A DNA stretch of 64,000 nt from Flavobacterium hibernum (GTDB lineage Bacteria; Bacteroidota; Bacteroidia; Flavobacteriales; Flavobacteriaceae): the NCBI RefSeq assembly GCF_000832125.1, contig NZ_JPRK01000002.1, positions 248,001 through 312,000 on the forward strand, in the 5' to 3' direction. The notes beneath the pieces are model-generated. The model made no database searches and was not told the origin of the DNA. It worked only from the letters and a program-made list of their open reading frames with translations. Made by a program: the position numbers and the translations under genes. Positions 17,137 to 25,894 of this stretch are shown in pieces; position 1 is the stretch's first letter; each line of letters opens with the position of its first letter.

Positions 17137-18018
17137 ATGCTGTTAAACCGCAGAATATCAGTGCTGTACTTTGTGAGGGAAATAAGATCCCAGATTATTC
17201 TCATTGTCATTTTTGCCGCTGCAATCGGCATGCTGGATATGCTTCCCGTTTTCAGGAAAGTATCCCTTCCGCTCAGCATTCCGGCTCTTGTCGGAACCGC
17301 AGTCTCGCTGCTGCTGGCCTTCAGGACTGCGCAGTCCTACGAGAGGTGGTGGGAAGCCAGAATGGTATGGGGTGCGATTGTAAACGATTCGCGCACCCTT
17401 GTCAGACAGGTGATGCAGGCCGCATCCAAAGAAAACAGCCAGATTGCAGACCAGTTTGCCGAAAGGCAGATCATATGGGTGTATGCCCTTGGAGAAGCGC
17501 TGCGCCGCCAGCCCTTCAGCCCGAAGGTGGAGGCCTATCTGAAGTTCCATAAAATTACCGGGACAAACATCCCCAATGCCCTGCTGGACAGGCATTCGCA
17601 GGGCGCTGCCGAAATGGAGCAGAAAGGGATCATAACGGATTTCAAGACCGTGCAGCTCAATGAAACCATTTCACGGCTCTGCGACCATATGGGAAAATGC
17701 GAACGGATCAAAAATACGGTCTTTCCAAAGTCATACAGCCTTCTGGTGCACACGCTGATCTATGTTTTTGCGGCCATACTGCCCTTCGGGCTCGAGGATT
17801 CCCAGCTGGCGGTTGAACTGCTGCTTACCATCCTGATTCCGCTGCTGTTCATTGCGATCGAATCAACTGCCATCATCATGCAGGATCCTTTTGAGAACAC
17901 GCCTGTGGATACGCCGATGACTTCGCTGGCACAGACCATTGAGATCAATCTCCTTGAGATGACCGGCGCGAAGGATATTCCCGTAAAACCTAAGAACAGC
18001 CTTTATTATGAAATGTAG
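17137..18018 (+). CDS. Bestrophin family channel
   Basis: A 293-residue membrane protein of the bestrophin/RFP-TM (YneE) family, which forms pentameric chloride or cation channels in the inner membrane. Recognisable parts are VREIRSQIILIVIFAAAIG (first membrane segment), the signature LAFRTAQSYERWWEARMVWGAIVNDSR at residues 61-88, and two further helices (LLVHTLIYVFAAILPFGL; LLLTILIPLLFIAIES). The family's C-terminal QDPFENTPVDTPM is also present. Likely co-transcribed with the Fur gene and the following MgtC gene. Confidence 0.9.
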   Translation: MLLNRRISVLYFVREIRSQIILIVIFAAAIGMLDMLPVFRKVSLPLSIPALVGTAVSLLLAFRTAQSYERWWEARMVWGAIVNDSRTLVRQVMQAASKENSQIADQFAERQIIWVYALGEALRRQPFSPKVEAYLKFHKITGTNIPNALLDRHSQGAAEMEQKGIITDFKTVQLNETISRLCDHMGKCERIKNTVFPKSYSLLVHTLIYVFAAILPFGLEDSQLAVELLLTILIPLLFIAIESTAIIMQDPFENTPVDTPMTSLAQTIEINLLEMTGAKDIPVKPKNSLYYEM

Positions 18019-18050
18019 CAATTGGGCTTTCTGCCAAAAATCAGAATCCA

Positions 18051-18503
18051 ATGGATATCGGGGTTGAACTTTATATGTCAGCCAAGCTGCTGCTGGCTGC
18101 TGCCCTGGGCGGCCTGATCGGGCTTGAAAGGGAAAGGGAACAGCAGAATACGGGCGTGAGGACTTTTGCATGCATCTGCGCGGCCTCCTGCCTGTTTGTT
18201 TCCATTGCGGCCCATCTTACGGAAGATGTCTCGGCTGTGGCCCGAATGCTTGCCGCCATTGCGACCGGGCTGGGATTCATAGGGGCGGGAATAATTTTCA
18301 GGGACCAGAGGAACCTGCCCAAAGGCATCACAACCGCCGCGGGCCTTTGGACCACATCAGCGGTTGGAATGGCCATAGCACTGGATATGCTTGTAATTGC
18401 CGTTTCGGCGACACTCATCATACTGCTGATTTTCAGCGTGAACCATTTTTCTTGGTACAGAAGACTGGTAGATAGATTAATTAAGAGCAAAAAAAAGGAC
18501 TAA
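18051..18503 (+). CDS. MgtC/SapB family membrane protein
   Basis: A 150-residue protein with four hydrophobic segments and the MgtC signature: LLAAALGGLIGLERER, TGVRTFACICAAS, and ATGLGFIGAGIIFRDQ...KGITTAAGLWTTSAVGMA. It lacks the C-terminal cytosolic domain of Salmonella MgtC, so it is the short form. MgtC-like proteins modulate ATP synthase and help in low magnesium; a direct transport role is not established. It starts 32 bp after the bestrophin gene and ends before a strong terminator, so it is probably the last gene of that operon. Confidence 0.92.
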   Translation: MDIGVELYMSAKLLLAAALGGLIGLEREREQQNTGVRTFACICAASCLFVSIAAHLTEDVSAVARMLAAIATGLGFIGAGIIFRDQRNLPKGITTAAGLWTTSAVGMAIALDMLVIAVSATLIILLIFSVNHFSWYRRLVDRLIKSKKKD

Positions 18504-18526
18504 CTAAACCAATGGACTGCCTTTTA

Positions 18527-18568
18527 TCGGCACCGGGACACTTCAGGGAGAATGGTGCCGAATTTTTT
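18527..18568 (+). terminator. Rho-independent terminator after mgtC
   Basis: TCGGCACC / GGTGCCGA form a perfect 8-bp stem followed by ATTTTTT. It separates the fur-bestrophin-mgtC unit from the P-type ATPase. Confidence 0.8.
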
Positions 18569-18588
18569 AACCTTATAAATTATATATC

Positions 18589-20652
18589 ATGGAACACAAA
18601 CATAAATACGATAAGAACGGGAAACAGATCTGCTGCACGCAGACCGAGAAGGTGTATGTGCAGGCCGGCGCAAAGGAACTTCTGAAGGGGCACACTCCCG
18701 GTGACGGCCACAACCATGCGCACAGCAGCGACGACGGGCACAGCCATGCCCACACCGATGATGACGGCCATAACCACAGCACTGCCGAAGGCGGAGCGTT
18801 TAAGATGTTCCTTCCTTCGATAATTTCACTGGTGCTGCTGCTTCTTGCCATTTCTTTTGACAACTGGATCAAGCTGCCGTGGTTTTCTGGCACCCTGCGG
18901 TTCGTGTGGTACCTGGTGGCCTATCTGATCGTCGGATTTCCGGTTATCAGGGATGCCTTCAAAAGCATCACCAAAGGGGAGATATTTTCCGAGTTCCTTC
19001 TGATGAGCATAGCCACAGTCGGCGCCTTCATCATTAAGGAATATCCCGAAGGGGTTGCGGTAATGCTTTTTTACGCCGTAGGGGAAGTTTTCCAGACCCT
19101 TGCCGTATCAAGGGCACAGCGCAACATCAAAAGCCTTCTGGACCAGAGGCCCGATGAAGTGACCATCGTCGCAGACGGAAAGACCAAAACAATCAAAGCC
19201 GAACAGGCCCAGATTGGGGATATCATCCAGCTGAAACCAGGAGAAAAGCTTGGGCTTGACGGGGAGCTTCTAACCGACAGCGCCTCATTCAATACGGCGG
19301 CCCTTACAGGGGAAAGCAAACCGGACACCAAATCCAAAGGCGAGGCGGTCCTGGCGGGAATGATAAATCTCAACGTGGCGGCACAGGTGAAAGTCACCGC
19401 GGCCTTTACCGACAGCAAGCTCAGCAGAATACTGGAACTTGTACAGAATGCGACCTCGCAGAAGGCTCCGACAGAACTGTTCATACGCAGGTTCGCCAAG
19501 ATCTACACGCCTATTGTGGTTTTTCTGGCTATCGGAATCTGCCTTCTGCCTTATTTCTTTGTGGACAATTATGATTTCAGCAGCTGGCTTTACAGGGCTC
19601 TTGTCTTTCTGGTAATTTCCTGTCCGTGTGCGCTTGTCATTTCCATACCGCTGGGCTATTTCGGCGGAATCGGTGCGGCCAGCCGCAACGGGATACTGTT
19701 CAAAGGGAGCAATTTCCTTGACGTGATGGCCTCGATCCAGAACGTGGTGATGGACAAGACCGGAACGATGACAGAAGGGGTTTTCAAAGTGCAGGAGACT
19801 GTCTTCAAGCCGGAGTTTGACAAGGATGAGATCCTGAAAATGGTCAATGCGGTGGAGAGCCAGAGCTCGCATCCTGTTGCTACGGCAATCCATGAATACG
19901 TGGGTGAGGTGGACAGTTCGATAAAACTGGAAAGCACCGAAGAAATTGCGGGCCACGGACTGAAGGCATTAATCGGCGGAAAGGAGCTGCTTGCGGGGAA
20001 CTTCAAGCTGATGGACAAGTTCGGCATTTCTTATGATGTCGATCCGGCTTCGATAGTATACACGACCATCGCGGTAAGCTATGACAAAAAATATGTCGGG
20101 TATATCACCATAGCGGACAGCATCAAGGAAGACTCGCAGCTGACCATCGACCTGCTGCACAAGATGAATATAAAAGCGACGATGCTCAGCGGGGACAAGG
20201 GAAGCGTAGTGAAATTTGTAGCAGACAAACTGGGGATTGACAATGCCTACGGAGATCTTCTGCCGGAAGACAAAGTAAACAAAGTGAAGGAGATCAAGGC
20301 GCAGTATGGAACGGTTGCCTTTGTCGGTGACGGAGTGAACGATGCGCCTGTGGTAGCGCTCAGCGATGCGGGCATCGCAATGGGCGGGCTGGGAAGCGAT
20401 GCGACCATCGAAACGGCCGATGTCGTGATACAGGACGACAAGCCTTCAAAAATACCCATGGCCATCAATATCGGCAGGCAGACCAAGAAGATCGTATGGC
20501 AGAACATCACCCTGGCTTTCGTAGTCAAGGGCGTAGTGCTCGTTCTTGGAGCAGGCGGGCTGGCCACGATGTGGGAAGCCGTATTTGCCGATGTCGGCGT
20601 ATCGCTGATTGCGATTCTGAATGCGGTGCGCATCCAGAAAATGAAATTCTAA
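18589..20652 (+). CDS. Zn/Cd/Pb-type heavy-metal translocating P-type ATPase
   Basis: A 687-residue P1B ATPase. Residues 40-66 carry three tandem His/Asp repeats (GHNHAHSSDD, GHSHAHTDDD, GHNHSTAEG) in place of a ferredoxin-like HMA domain, preceded by Cys15-Cys16. The metal-path motif is Cys345-Pro-Cys347 in SCPCALVISIP, the phosphorylated Asp is 389 in DKTGTMTEG, and TGES, SSHPVA and GDGVNDAP are all present. The C-terminal ADVGVSLIAILNAVR fits the ZntA/CadA type. It pumps Zn, Cd or Pb from cytosol to periplasm, where CzcA-CzcB can pass it on. Confidence 0.95.
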   Translation: MEHKHKYDKNGKQICCTQTEKVYVQAGAKELLKGHTPGDGHNHAHSSDDGHSHAHTDDDGHNHSTAEGGAFKMFLPSIISLVLLLLAISFDNWIKLPWFSGTLRFVWYLVAYLIVGFPVIRDAFKSITKGEIFSEFLLMSIATVGAFIIKEYPEGVAVMLFYAVGEVFQTLAVSRAQRNIKSLLDQRPDEVTIVADGKTKTIKAEQAQIGDIIQLKPGEKLGLDGELLTDSASFNTAALTGESKPDTKSKGEAVLAGMINLNVAAQVKVTAAFTDSKLSRILELVQNATSQKAPTELFIRRFAKIYTPIVVFLAIGICLLPYFFVDNYDFSSWLYRALVFLVISCPCALVISIPLGYFGGIGAASRNGILFKGSNFLDVMASIQNVVMDKTGTMTEGVFKVQETVFKPEFDKDEILKMVNAVESQSSHPVATAIHEYVGEVDSSIKLESTEEIAGHGLKALIGGKELLAGNFKLMDKFGISYDVDPASIVYTTIAVSYDKKYVGYITIADSIKEDSQLTIDLLHKMNIKATMLSGDKGSVVKFVADKLGIDNAYGDLLPEDKVNKVKEIKAQYGTVAFVGDGVNDAPVVALSDAGIAMGGLGSDATIETADVVIQDDKPSKIPMAINIGRQTKKIVWQNITLAFVVKGVVLVLGAGGLATMWEAVFADVGVSLIAILNAVRIQKMKF

Positions 20653-20711
20653 ATTGGATAATTCAAAGATTCTAAAGGCTTAAATCCAAAAGATTTAATG
20701 CTGCTGTTTAG

Positions 20712-20763
20712 CTGCCGGCCAGATGATATCCGCTTACGGATAATCATCTGGCTCAGACGGCAG
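20712..20763. other. Strong nested hairpin after the P-type ATPase
   Basis: CTGCCG + GCCAGATGAT + ATCCG pairs with CGGAT + ATCATCTGGC + CGGCAG around a short loop, giving a stem of about 20 bp. No T run follows, so it may be an mRNA 3'-end stabiliser or a REP-like element rather than a classic terminator. Confidence 0.55.
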
Positions 20764-20918
20764 GGATTCTTTGTGCCCTTATCCAATCGTAATATCCATC
20801 AGAAATGCCTGCCGCAACCGCACAGGCAGAAATATCAAACGTGCAGTTTTACCGGCAGTTACTGGTAATGCAATGCCGTATCTGCAGGTATAGCGCATTG
20901 AATCGAATTTTATGCGAA

Positions 20919-21188
20919 ATGAAAAAACGAAAGAAGAAATACTATCCCAACATACAGAAGACCTCCAGGGGACAGAAGGGCAGGCCGGTTAGAAAGAAGA
21001 ACAGGTATTCGGCTGTCAATATCGGAAAAACGATCATACTGGCAATTCTGGGAATTGTGATTGTACTTGGAATTTTTGCAAGGGCAAGACATTTTATCCT
21101 GTACCACGTGCAGGACAGGCCGCATGAGCAGGCCAATGGGAAATTGACCAATGAAGGCGCAGGACGCCTTCCTGAATCCCCGAAATGA
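20919..21188 (+). CDS. Small single-pass membrane protein
   Basis: The ATG at 20919 is preferred to the upstream in-frame ATG at 20805 because it begins a strongly basic segment (MKKRKKKYYPNIQKTSRGQ) typical of a cytosolic N-terminus. The 89-residue product then has one transmembrane helix (GKTIILAILGIVIVLGIF, about residues 43-60) and a short polar tail. Not recognised as a known family. A terminator hairpin follows. Confidence 0.55.
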   Translation: MKKRKKKYYPNIQKTSRGQKGRPVRKKNRYSAVNIGKTIILAILGIVIVLGIFARARHFILYHVQDRPHEQANGKLTNEGAGRLPESPK

Positions 21189-21226
21189 AATATATAAAAA
21201 AAAATATAAAAGGCGATTGTTAATTC

Positions 21227-21262
21227 AAAACCGCAGGCTTTTTCTAAGGTTCTGCGGTTTAT
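21227..21262 (+). terminator. Terminator hairpin
   Basis: AAACCGCAG and CTGCGGTTT form a 9-bp stem followed by ATTCTAT and preceded by A-rich sequence, so it can act in either direction. It separates the small membrane protein gene from the next small gene. Confidence 0.7.
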
Positions 21263-21309
21263 TCTATAAAAAAATAAACCGGGCATTTAAACCAAATGAT
21301 TAGCAGAAT

Positions 21310-21534
21310 ATGAAAAAGTATGCCAATATTTCCAATGTAATCCTTACCATTCTAAGGGACAATCCTGATCGTGATTTTGCTCTGGAGGAGCTTTCGGGCT
21401 TAATTTTTCCGACAGATCCGATACAAGAGGAGAAGCATAACCAGGCTGCCGTTCTGGATGTGCTGATTTTTCTGGACGACCAGAAAATGATCCTTCTGGA
21501 TTTTGAGACGGACCGCTCAAGGCTTGCCAAATAG
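21310..21534 (+). CDS. Small hypothetical protein, winged-helix-like
   Basis: A 74-residue acidic protein. The pattern ISNVILTILRDNPDRDFALEELSGLIFP...AAVLDVLIFLDDQKMILLD resembles a small winged helix: a helix, a short DFALEEL turn, a second helix and a beta wing. No family is recognised. It is monocistronic, between two terminators and convergent with the lipid kinase gene. Confidence 0.6.
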   Translation: MKKYANISNVILTILRDNPDRDFALEELSGLIFPTDPIQEEKHNQAAVLDVLIFLDDQKMILLDFETDRSRLAK

Positions 21535-21564
21535 AACTGATAAGATCAAGGGCGGCAGCCCGTA

Positions 21565-21606
21565 TTTCCGGAGAGCCTTCCCCGAAGGGAAGGCAGTTCC
21601 GGAAAA
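21565..21606. terminator. Bidirectional terminator between convergent genes
   Basis: TTTCCGG...GCCTTCCC-CGAA-GGGAAGGC...CCGGAAA forms a long G+C-rich stem with a CGAA tetraloop and A/T ends on both sides. It serves the plus-strand small gene and the minus-strand lipid kinase operon. Confidence 0.8.
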
Positions 21607-21620
21607 GCCTAATTAAGCGT

Positions 21621-22499
21621 TCAGACCAGCACGCTGAGTGCGGCAGGCTCTGCCGAAATTCTGCAGGTGTTGGTCCTTAATTTATAATGCTCCCCGTCGA
21701 TCTGCGCATCGGTGAATATATTCGTGGGCATTTCGATCTGCAGGCTCTGCACCAGATGGTGCTGGGCCTTCTTGAATCTGCTGACTGAGCGGGTGAGAAT
21801 ATGGTATCCAAGGGCTATCTTTTCGAAAAAGGAAAGCTCGGGAATGAGAACCAGATCCAGTTTTCCATCCGTCAGCAGTGCGCCTGGGGTAAGGCTCATG
21901 CTGTAGCCCATTTCATTTGAATTGGAAACAAAGACCATAAATGGCTTTATTGGTATGACCCTGTCGTCGAAATATACTATGGCGGGCTTCGCCTTATACT
22001 CAAAGGCTGCCACAACTGCAGCCTTGATATAGGCAAAAAGCATCCTTTTTCCCGAATTCTCATACTTTTTTACAATCATCGCGTCAATTCCGATGCCGGT
22101 GTTGCTGAAAAAGTAATGCTGGTTGATTCTTCCGGCATCGATCCGCAATTTTCTTCCTTCCCTGATAATTTCAAGAGATTTTCCGATATCGCGCGGAATG
22201 TTCAGATGCGATGCCAGTCCGTTTCCCGATCCCACGGGGATGATTCCAAGCTTCACATCGGTTCCGATCAGACGCGAAGCCACCTCATTGATGGTTCCGT
22301 CGCCTCCGCATGCCACGATGATGTCGGGATTCTGCTCCAGCGCTTTTTCGGTGAGGATCAGGGCGTGCTTTCTGCTCATGGTGTAATCAGTGCTGATCTT
22401 ATACCGGTCAGCGGGAAAGAACTGCCTGATGTAAAAATCCGGCAGGCTGTGGCGCCCTGCGCCGGAGACAGGGTTAATGATGAAATGTATATAGGTCAT
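21621..22499 (-). CDS. Diacylglycerol/lipid kinase family protein (YegS/DagK-like)
   Basis: A 292-residue soluble lipid kinase. It has the nucleotide-binding pattern FIINPVSGAGRH at the start, the catalytic-loop signature VACGGDGTINEVASRL at residues ~61-76, and the following IPVGSGNGLASHLNIP. It should phosphorylate diacylglycerol or a related lipid at the inner membrane. Its start is only 3 bp after the stop of the LTA-synthase-like gene. LTA-type and phosphoethanolamine transferases release diacylglycerol from phospholipid donors, so co-transcription with a DAG kinase makes biochemical sense as recycling (inference). Confidence 0.93.
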   Translation of the reverse strand: MTYIHFIINPVSGAGRHSLPDFYIRQFFPADRYKISTDYTMSRKHALILTEKALEQNPDIIVACGGDGTINEVASRLIGTDVKLGIIPVGSGNGLASHLNIPRDIGKSLEIIREGRKLRIDAGRINQHYFFSNTGIGIDAMIVKKYENSGKRMLFAYIKAAVVAAFEYKAKPAIVYFDDRVIPIKPFMVFVSNSNEMGYSMSLTPGALLTDGKLDLVLIPELSFFEKIALGYHILTRSVSRFKKAQHHLVQSLQIEMPTNIFTDAQIDGEHYKLRTNTCRISAEPAALSVLV

Positions 22500-22502
22500 T
22501 GC

Positions 22503-24461
22503 TTATTTTAAAAGTTTGTTTGTAAAAAGGTAGTCAGCGGTCTGGTACCATGCGATGGTCTCTTCAAGAAAGGGCCTGTCCATCGGAAGGGGCGTGAGGC
22601 TGTTGTCTGATTTTTTCCAGCTGTAGAAGGCCTGCTTCTTCTGGTCGGAAAGTATCATAACCCGGCTGCCTTTCATGAGCGCGAGCTTGCGGTATGTCCC
22701 CAGAAACGCCCGCTGCTCGAAATCCGGGTCAAGGATGTCCCTGCCGAAGAAATCGGATTCGTAGTGCCATTTGAACATCGAAAATACGGTAGGCCAGAGA
22801 TCGATCTGCGAGCACTGCTTATCCACCTTGCGGCTGGCCGTTTCGGGCATATTGACGATAAAGGCGGGGATATGGTAGTTGGCAATGTCTATCTCATCCT
22901 TTCCTGCGCTGCTGGCGCAGTGGTCGGCAACGACAATGAAGACGGTATTCTTGTACCAGGGCTTTTTAGACGCTTGGGCAAAGAGCCTTTTCAGGGCATA
23001 GTCGGCATACTTGACAGCCCCCTCGCGTCCCGTTCCCGACGGGATGTCTATCCGGCCCGAAGGATAGGTGTAGGGCCTATGGTTGGAGGTGGTCATCACG
23101 AAATTCAGGAACGGCTTTCCTTGCTTATGCTTCTGGTCGGCAGTGCTTAGCATTTTATTGAATATGTCCTCATCGCAGATTCCCCATGCATTTTCAAATG
23201 TGACCTCGCTGTCTGCGATATTATGCCTCACTGTGCTGATGCGGTCGCTGAGCACGCTTCCGCGCCCGCGGTCATAAATGCTGAAGCCGTTGCCTCCGAA
23301 GTAGGAGTTCATGTTGTCGAAATAGCCGTCGCCGCCGTAAAAAAAGCTGCAGTCATAGTTCTTGGACCTGAAGACATTGCTGATGGTGTAGAGGTCCCGG
23401 TTTTCAGGCCTTTTGACAATCGACTGTCCCGGGGTGGGAGGTATGCACAGTGTCAGCGCCTCCATGCCGCGCACGGTTCTGGTTCCGGTGGCGTACATGC
23501 CGGTGAAAAAGACGCTTTTCTGGGCAAGGCTGTCCAGGAAAGGGGTCAGGTTCTGCCTGTTTCCGAATTGGGCCATAAAATCCGCACTGAAGCTTTCCAT
23601 GAGGATAAAGACCACGTTGCTGCGCTGCAGCGGCGACTGGACGTCCTTTATGCTGCGGTGGATCGAGTAGCCTGTAGTGGCAAAGGATACCGTGCTGTCT
23701 GCCAGTTTTGATTTGACGATGCTGAACGCGCGGTCATTGCCGATGGAGGTGTAAAACTGCTCGTACTTCATCTGGTTATTGCGAAAAGCGGCAAAAAAGG
23801 AATAGATGCCCGATTTGGAAATTTCGGAATTGTAGCGGTTGGGCGACCATTCGGCCAGGCTGCTGGAGATAAAAGTGATATAAAAGGATGCCGCGGCCGT
23901 GAAGAGCAGCAATATGGAAACCCTCTTCACTATGTCCGTGTTGTGGGCGAATGCGGCGGCAAAGGCTCTTGATCTGTAAAAGGCAAAAAGCACAAGTGCG
24001 GTAACTATCACGACAGCTGACACGAGAAGCGGCAGAGGATAGGACTCCTGTATATTGGCAATGACCTCGTAGGTGTAGATCAGGTAGTCCACCGCAATGA
24101 AATTGAAGCGGGTCCTGAATTCCTCCCAGAAGGTGATTTCGGCCAGAAAGGTGAAAACCAGTATGAAAACATTCAGCGCCGTAAAGAACCAGATTACGAT
24201 CCTGTCGGCCATCGAGCCGGTCCATCTTCCCGCAAATACGGTATAGTATAGAACGGCAGGATAAGAAATCAGCGCGATGGTTCCGATATCAAAAAAAAGC
24301 CCTGTAAGGAGCGTGCGGATGACATCAAAAATGCTTTGCGAGACCTGGCCATGCTGCCAGATAAAAAGGATGATGCGCAGCAGCTGCGAAAACAGCAGAA
24401 ACCATGCAATAAAATGAACCAGCAGTGCGTATCTGCCGGTTCTGATAGACAATTTACCCAT
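22503..24461 (-). CDS. LTA synthase family sulfatase-fold transferase
   Basis: A 652-residue inner-membrane protein: five or so hydrophobic segments in the first ~210 residues, then a periplasmic sulfatase-fold domain. The likely Thr nucleophile lies in GMYATGTRTVRGMEAL. Metal-binding patterns are FILMESFSADF at the domain start and VVADHCASS near the end. Gram-negative relatives (OpgB/LtaS-like) move phosphoglycerol or phosphoethanolamine onto glycans or lipids; the acceptor is unknown here. A copy of the shared 27-bp box lies 33 bp upstream of the ATG. Confidence 0.9.
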   Translation of the reverse strand: MGKLSIRTGRYALLVHFIAWFLLFSQLLRIILFIWQHGQVSQSIFDVIRTLLTGLFFDIGTIALISYPAVLYYTVFAGRWTGSMADRIVIWFFTALNVFILVFTFLAEITFWEEFRTRFNFIAVDYLIYTYEVIANIQESYPLPLLVSAVVIVTALVLFAFYRSRAFAAAFAHNTDIVKRVSILLLFTAAASFYITFISSSLAEWSPNRYNSEISKSGIYSFFAAFRNNQMKYEQFYTSIGNDRAFSIVKSKLADSTVSFATTGYSIHRSIKDVQSPLQRSNVVFILMESFSADFMAQFGNRQNLTPFLDSLAQKSVFFTGMYATGTRTVRGMEALTLCIPPTPGQSIVKRPENRDLYTISNVFRSKNYDCSFFYGGDGYFDNMNSYFGGNGFSIYDRGRGSVLSDRISTVRHNIADSEVTFENAWGICDEDIFNKMLSTADQKHKQGKPFLNFVMTTSNHRPYTYPSGRIDIPSGTGREGAVKYADYALKRLFAQASKKPWYKNTVFIVVADHCASSAGKDEIDIANYHIPAFIVNMPETASRKVDKQCSQIDLWPTVFSMFKWHYESDFFGRDILDPDFEQRAFLGTYRKLALMKGSRVMILSDQKKQAFYSWKKSDNSLTPLPMDRPFLEETIAWYQTADYLFTNKLLK

Positions 24462-24493
24462 AACTCAATAATAACTCAGCAAAGTTTACATTG

Positions 24494-24520
24494 CAATGTT
24501 GTAGTCATTCTGAATTTTTG
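24494..24520 (-). promoter_or_regulatory. Shared 27-bp box, copy 1 (LTA-synthase/DAG kinase operon)
   Basis: CAATGTTGTAGTCATT + CTGAATTTTTG matches the boxes at 26702-26728 and 30057-30083 at 20 or more of 27 positions. All three lie upstream of minus-strand operons of the envelope-lipid block. On the minus strand the core reads as two half-sites (ATTCAG and a TTACA-like block) about 10 bp apart, as expected for an OmpR-family dimer. Confidence 0.6.
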
Positions 24521-24628
24521 GTTTTTATTAAGAAATATTAACCCTGTTTATGAAAAAAAAGCGCATTGCAGCCTGGCGCAGCTATGCTGGATCCGAGCGG
24601 AAGCTTCCTGCGCGATCAGGTGCCGCCG

Positions 24629-25894
24629 CTAGAACTTTACGCTGAAGCAGTGGAAATCATTATAATAGGAGTAGGAGATCTTCCATCCGCTTATCTCGGT
24701 TATCTTTTTGATGATGGCCAGACCCAGCCCGCTGCCGTTTGCCGAGGTGCCGCCGCTGAAGAAACGTCCGAAGAGCTTCTCGATGGGAAGCGGTTCGGCC
24801 GTACCAGTGTTGAGGACCATCAGCTCGCGATCCAGGGTCCTGATTATGATATTTCCCTCGGTGCGGTTATGGCGGATGGCGTTAAGCACCAGGTTGTTGA
24901 TAAGGATTTCGGCAAGGACAGGGTTGGCTTCTATTTCAAGCTTTTCGGACAGCTGCACATTAATGGCGACCCATTTCTGGCCGGCCTGCTCGGTAAAGAA
25001 GTCCAGATGCTTTTCTATATGCTCATTAACCGAGATGCAGGTTTTTTCCAGATAGATCTCATGCTCTATTTTGGAGAGCAGCAGCAGATTTTTGTTGAGC
25101 CTGTTGAGTTTTGCGACATCCCTACTCAAGGCGCCCAGCACCCGAGTCTGGTCCTTGTCGAGCCGCATCTGGAAAAGGGTGTCGATCTTGTTCTGGAACA
25201 GCGCGAGGGGCGTCTGGAGCTCATGTGCGGCGTTTTCCACAAACTCGCGCTGGCTTTTGTAGATGGCCGTATTTTTTTCGATCAGCGCCTCAAGGCTTCT
25301 GTTCAGGCGTTCAAATTCATCGATTCCAGACTGGATAAAGTGCGGGGGCTTGCTTTTGTCGATCTCAAACTCATGGATCTGGTCCAGGGTATTGTAAAAG
25401 GGCTTCCATCGTTTGGATGCCGTTTTCTTGGACAGCCAGACTATGCCGATAAAAAGCACCAGAAGGATAAAGGTGAACATGCCAGCTATGGTGAACACCA
25501 TCCTTTCCATTTCCAGCAGGTGGATCTTTTCGGTGTAGGTGTATTTTCTGCCGGCAATTTCCACTGGGGCGTAAATGATGCGGAAAGGCTCTTTTTCCTC
25601 AGCCGTGGAGTCTTCGATCATGGTGCCGACTATGGAATCTTTTTTTACGCCCATATCGGGCATAATGGTGAAATGCAGGTTGTACCTGTTCCAGGTCTTG
25701 ATGTCTTCGGGAGTGAAATTGCGGCTGGATTGGTTAATGAATGCATTTTTATGCTGCACGAGCACCTCTTCGGTTTCGTAGATAAAAAGCCACTGGCTCA
25801 CAAAGTAGAATATCGGAGCGCAGATTGTGAGAATTACGGCAGCGAGGATAAGAAAATCGCGCGTGGTTTTGCTGAGCAGTTTTTTGGTATTCAT
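24629..25894 (-). CDS. Sensor histidine kinase (two-component system)
   Basis: An inner-membrane kinase of about 421 residues. Two transmembrane helices (about residues 15-35 and 130-155) enclose a ~95-residue periplasmic sensor domain. The phospho-acceptor His follows in FVENAAHELQTPLA (residue 227 counting from an alternative ATG 9 bp upstream). The N-box (LINNLVLNAIRHN) and G-box (GSGLGLAIIKKI) are complete. The ATG at 25894 gives an ATGA overlap with the response regulator stop, so the genes are translationally coupled. Architecture resembles envelope-stress sensors such as BasS/PmrB; the signal is unknown. Confidence 0.92.
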   Translation of the reverse strand: MNTKKLLSKTTRDFLILAAVILTICAPIFYFVSQWLFIYETEEVLVQHKNAFINQSSRNFTPEDIKTWNRYNLHFTIMPDMGVKKDSIVGTMIEDSTAEEKEPFRIIYAPVEIAGRKYTYTEKIHLLEMERMVFTIAGMFTFILLVLFIGIVWLSKKTASKRWKPFYNTLDQIHEFEIDKSKPPHFIQSGIDEFERLNRSLEALIEKNTAIYKSQREFVENAAHELQTPLALFQNKIDTLFQMRLDKDQTRVLGALSRDVAKLNRLNKNLLLLSKIEHEIYLEKTCISVNEHIEKHLDFFTEQAGQKWVAINVQLSEKLEIEANPVLAEILINNLVLNAIRHNRTEGNIIIRTLDRELMVLNTGTAEPLPIEKLFGRFFSGGTSANGSGLGLAIIKKITEISGWKISYSYYNDFHCFSVKF

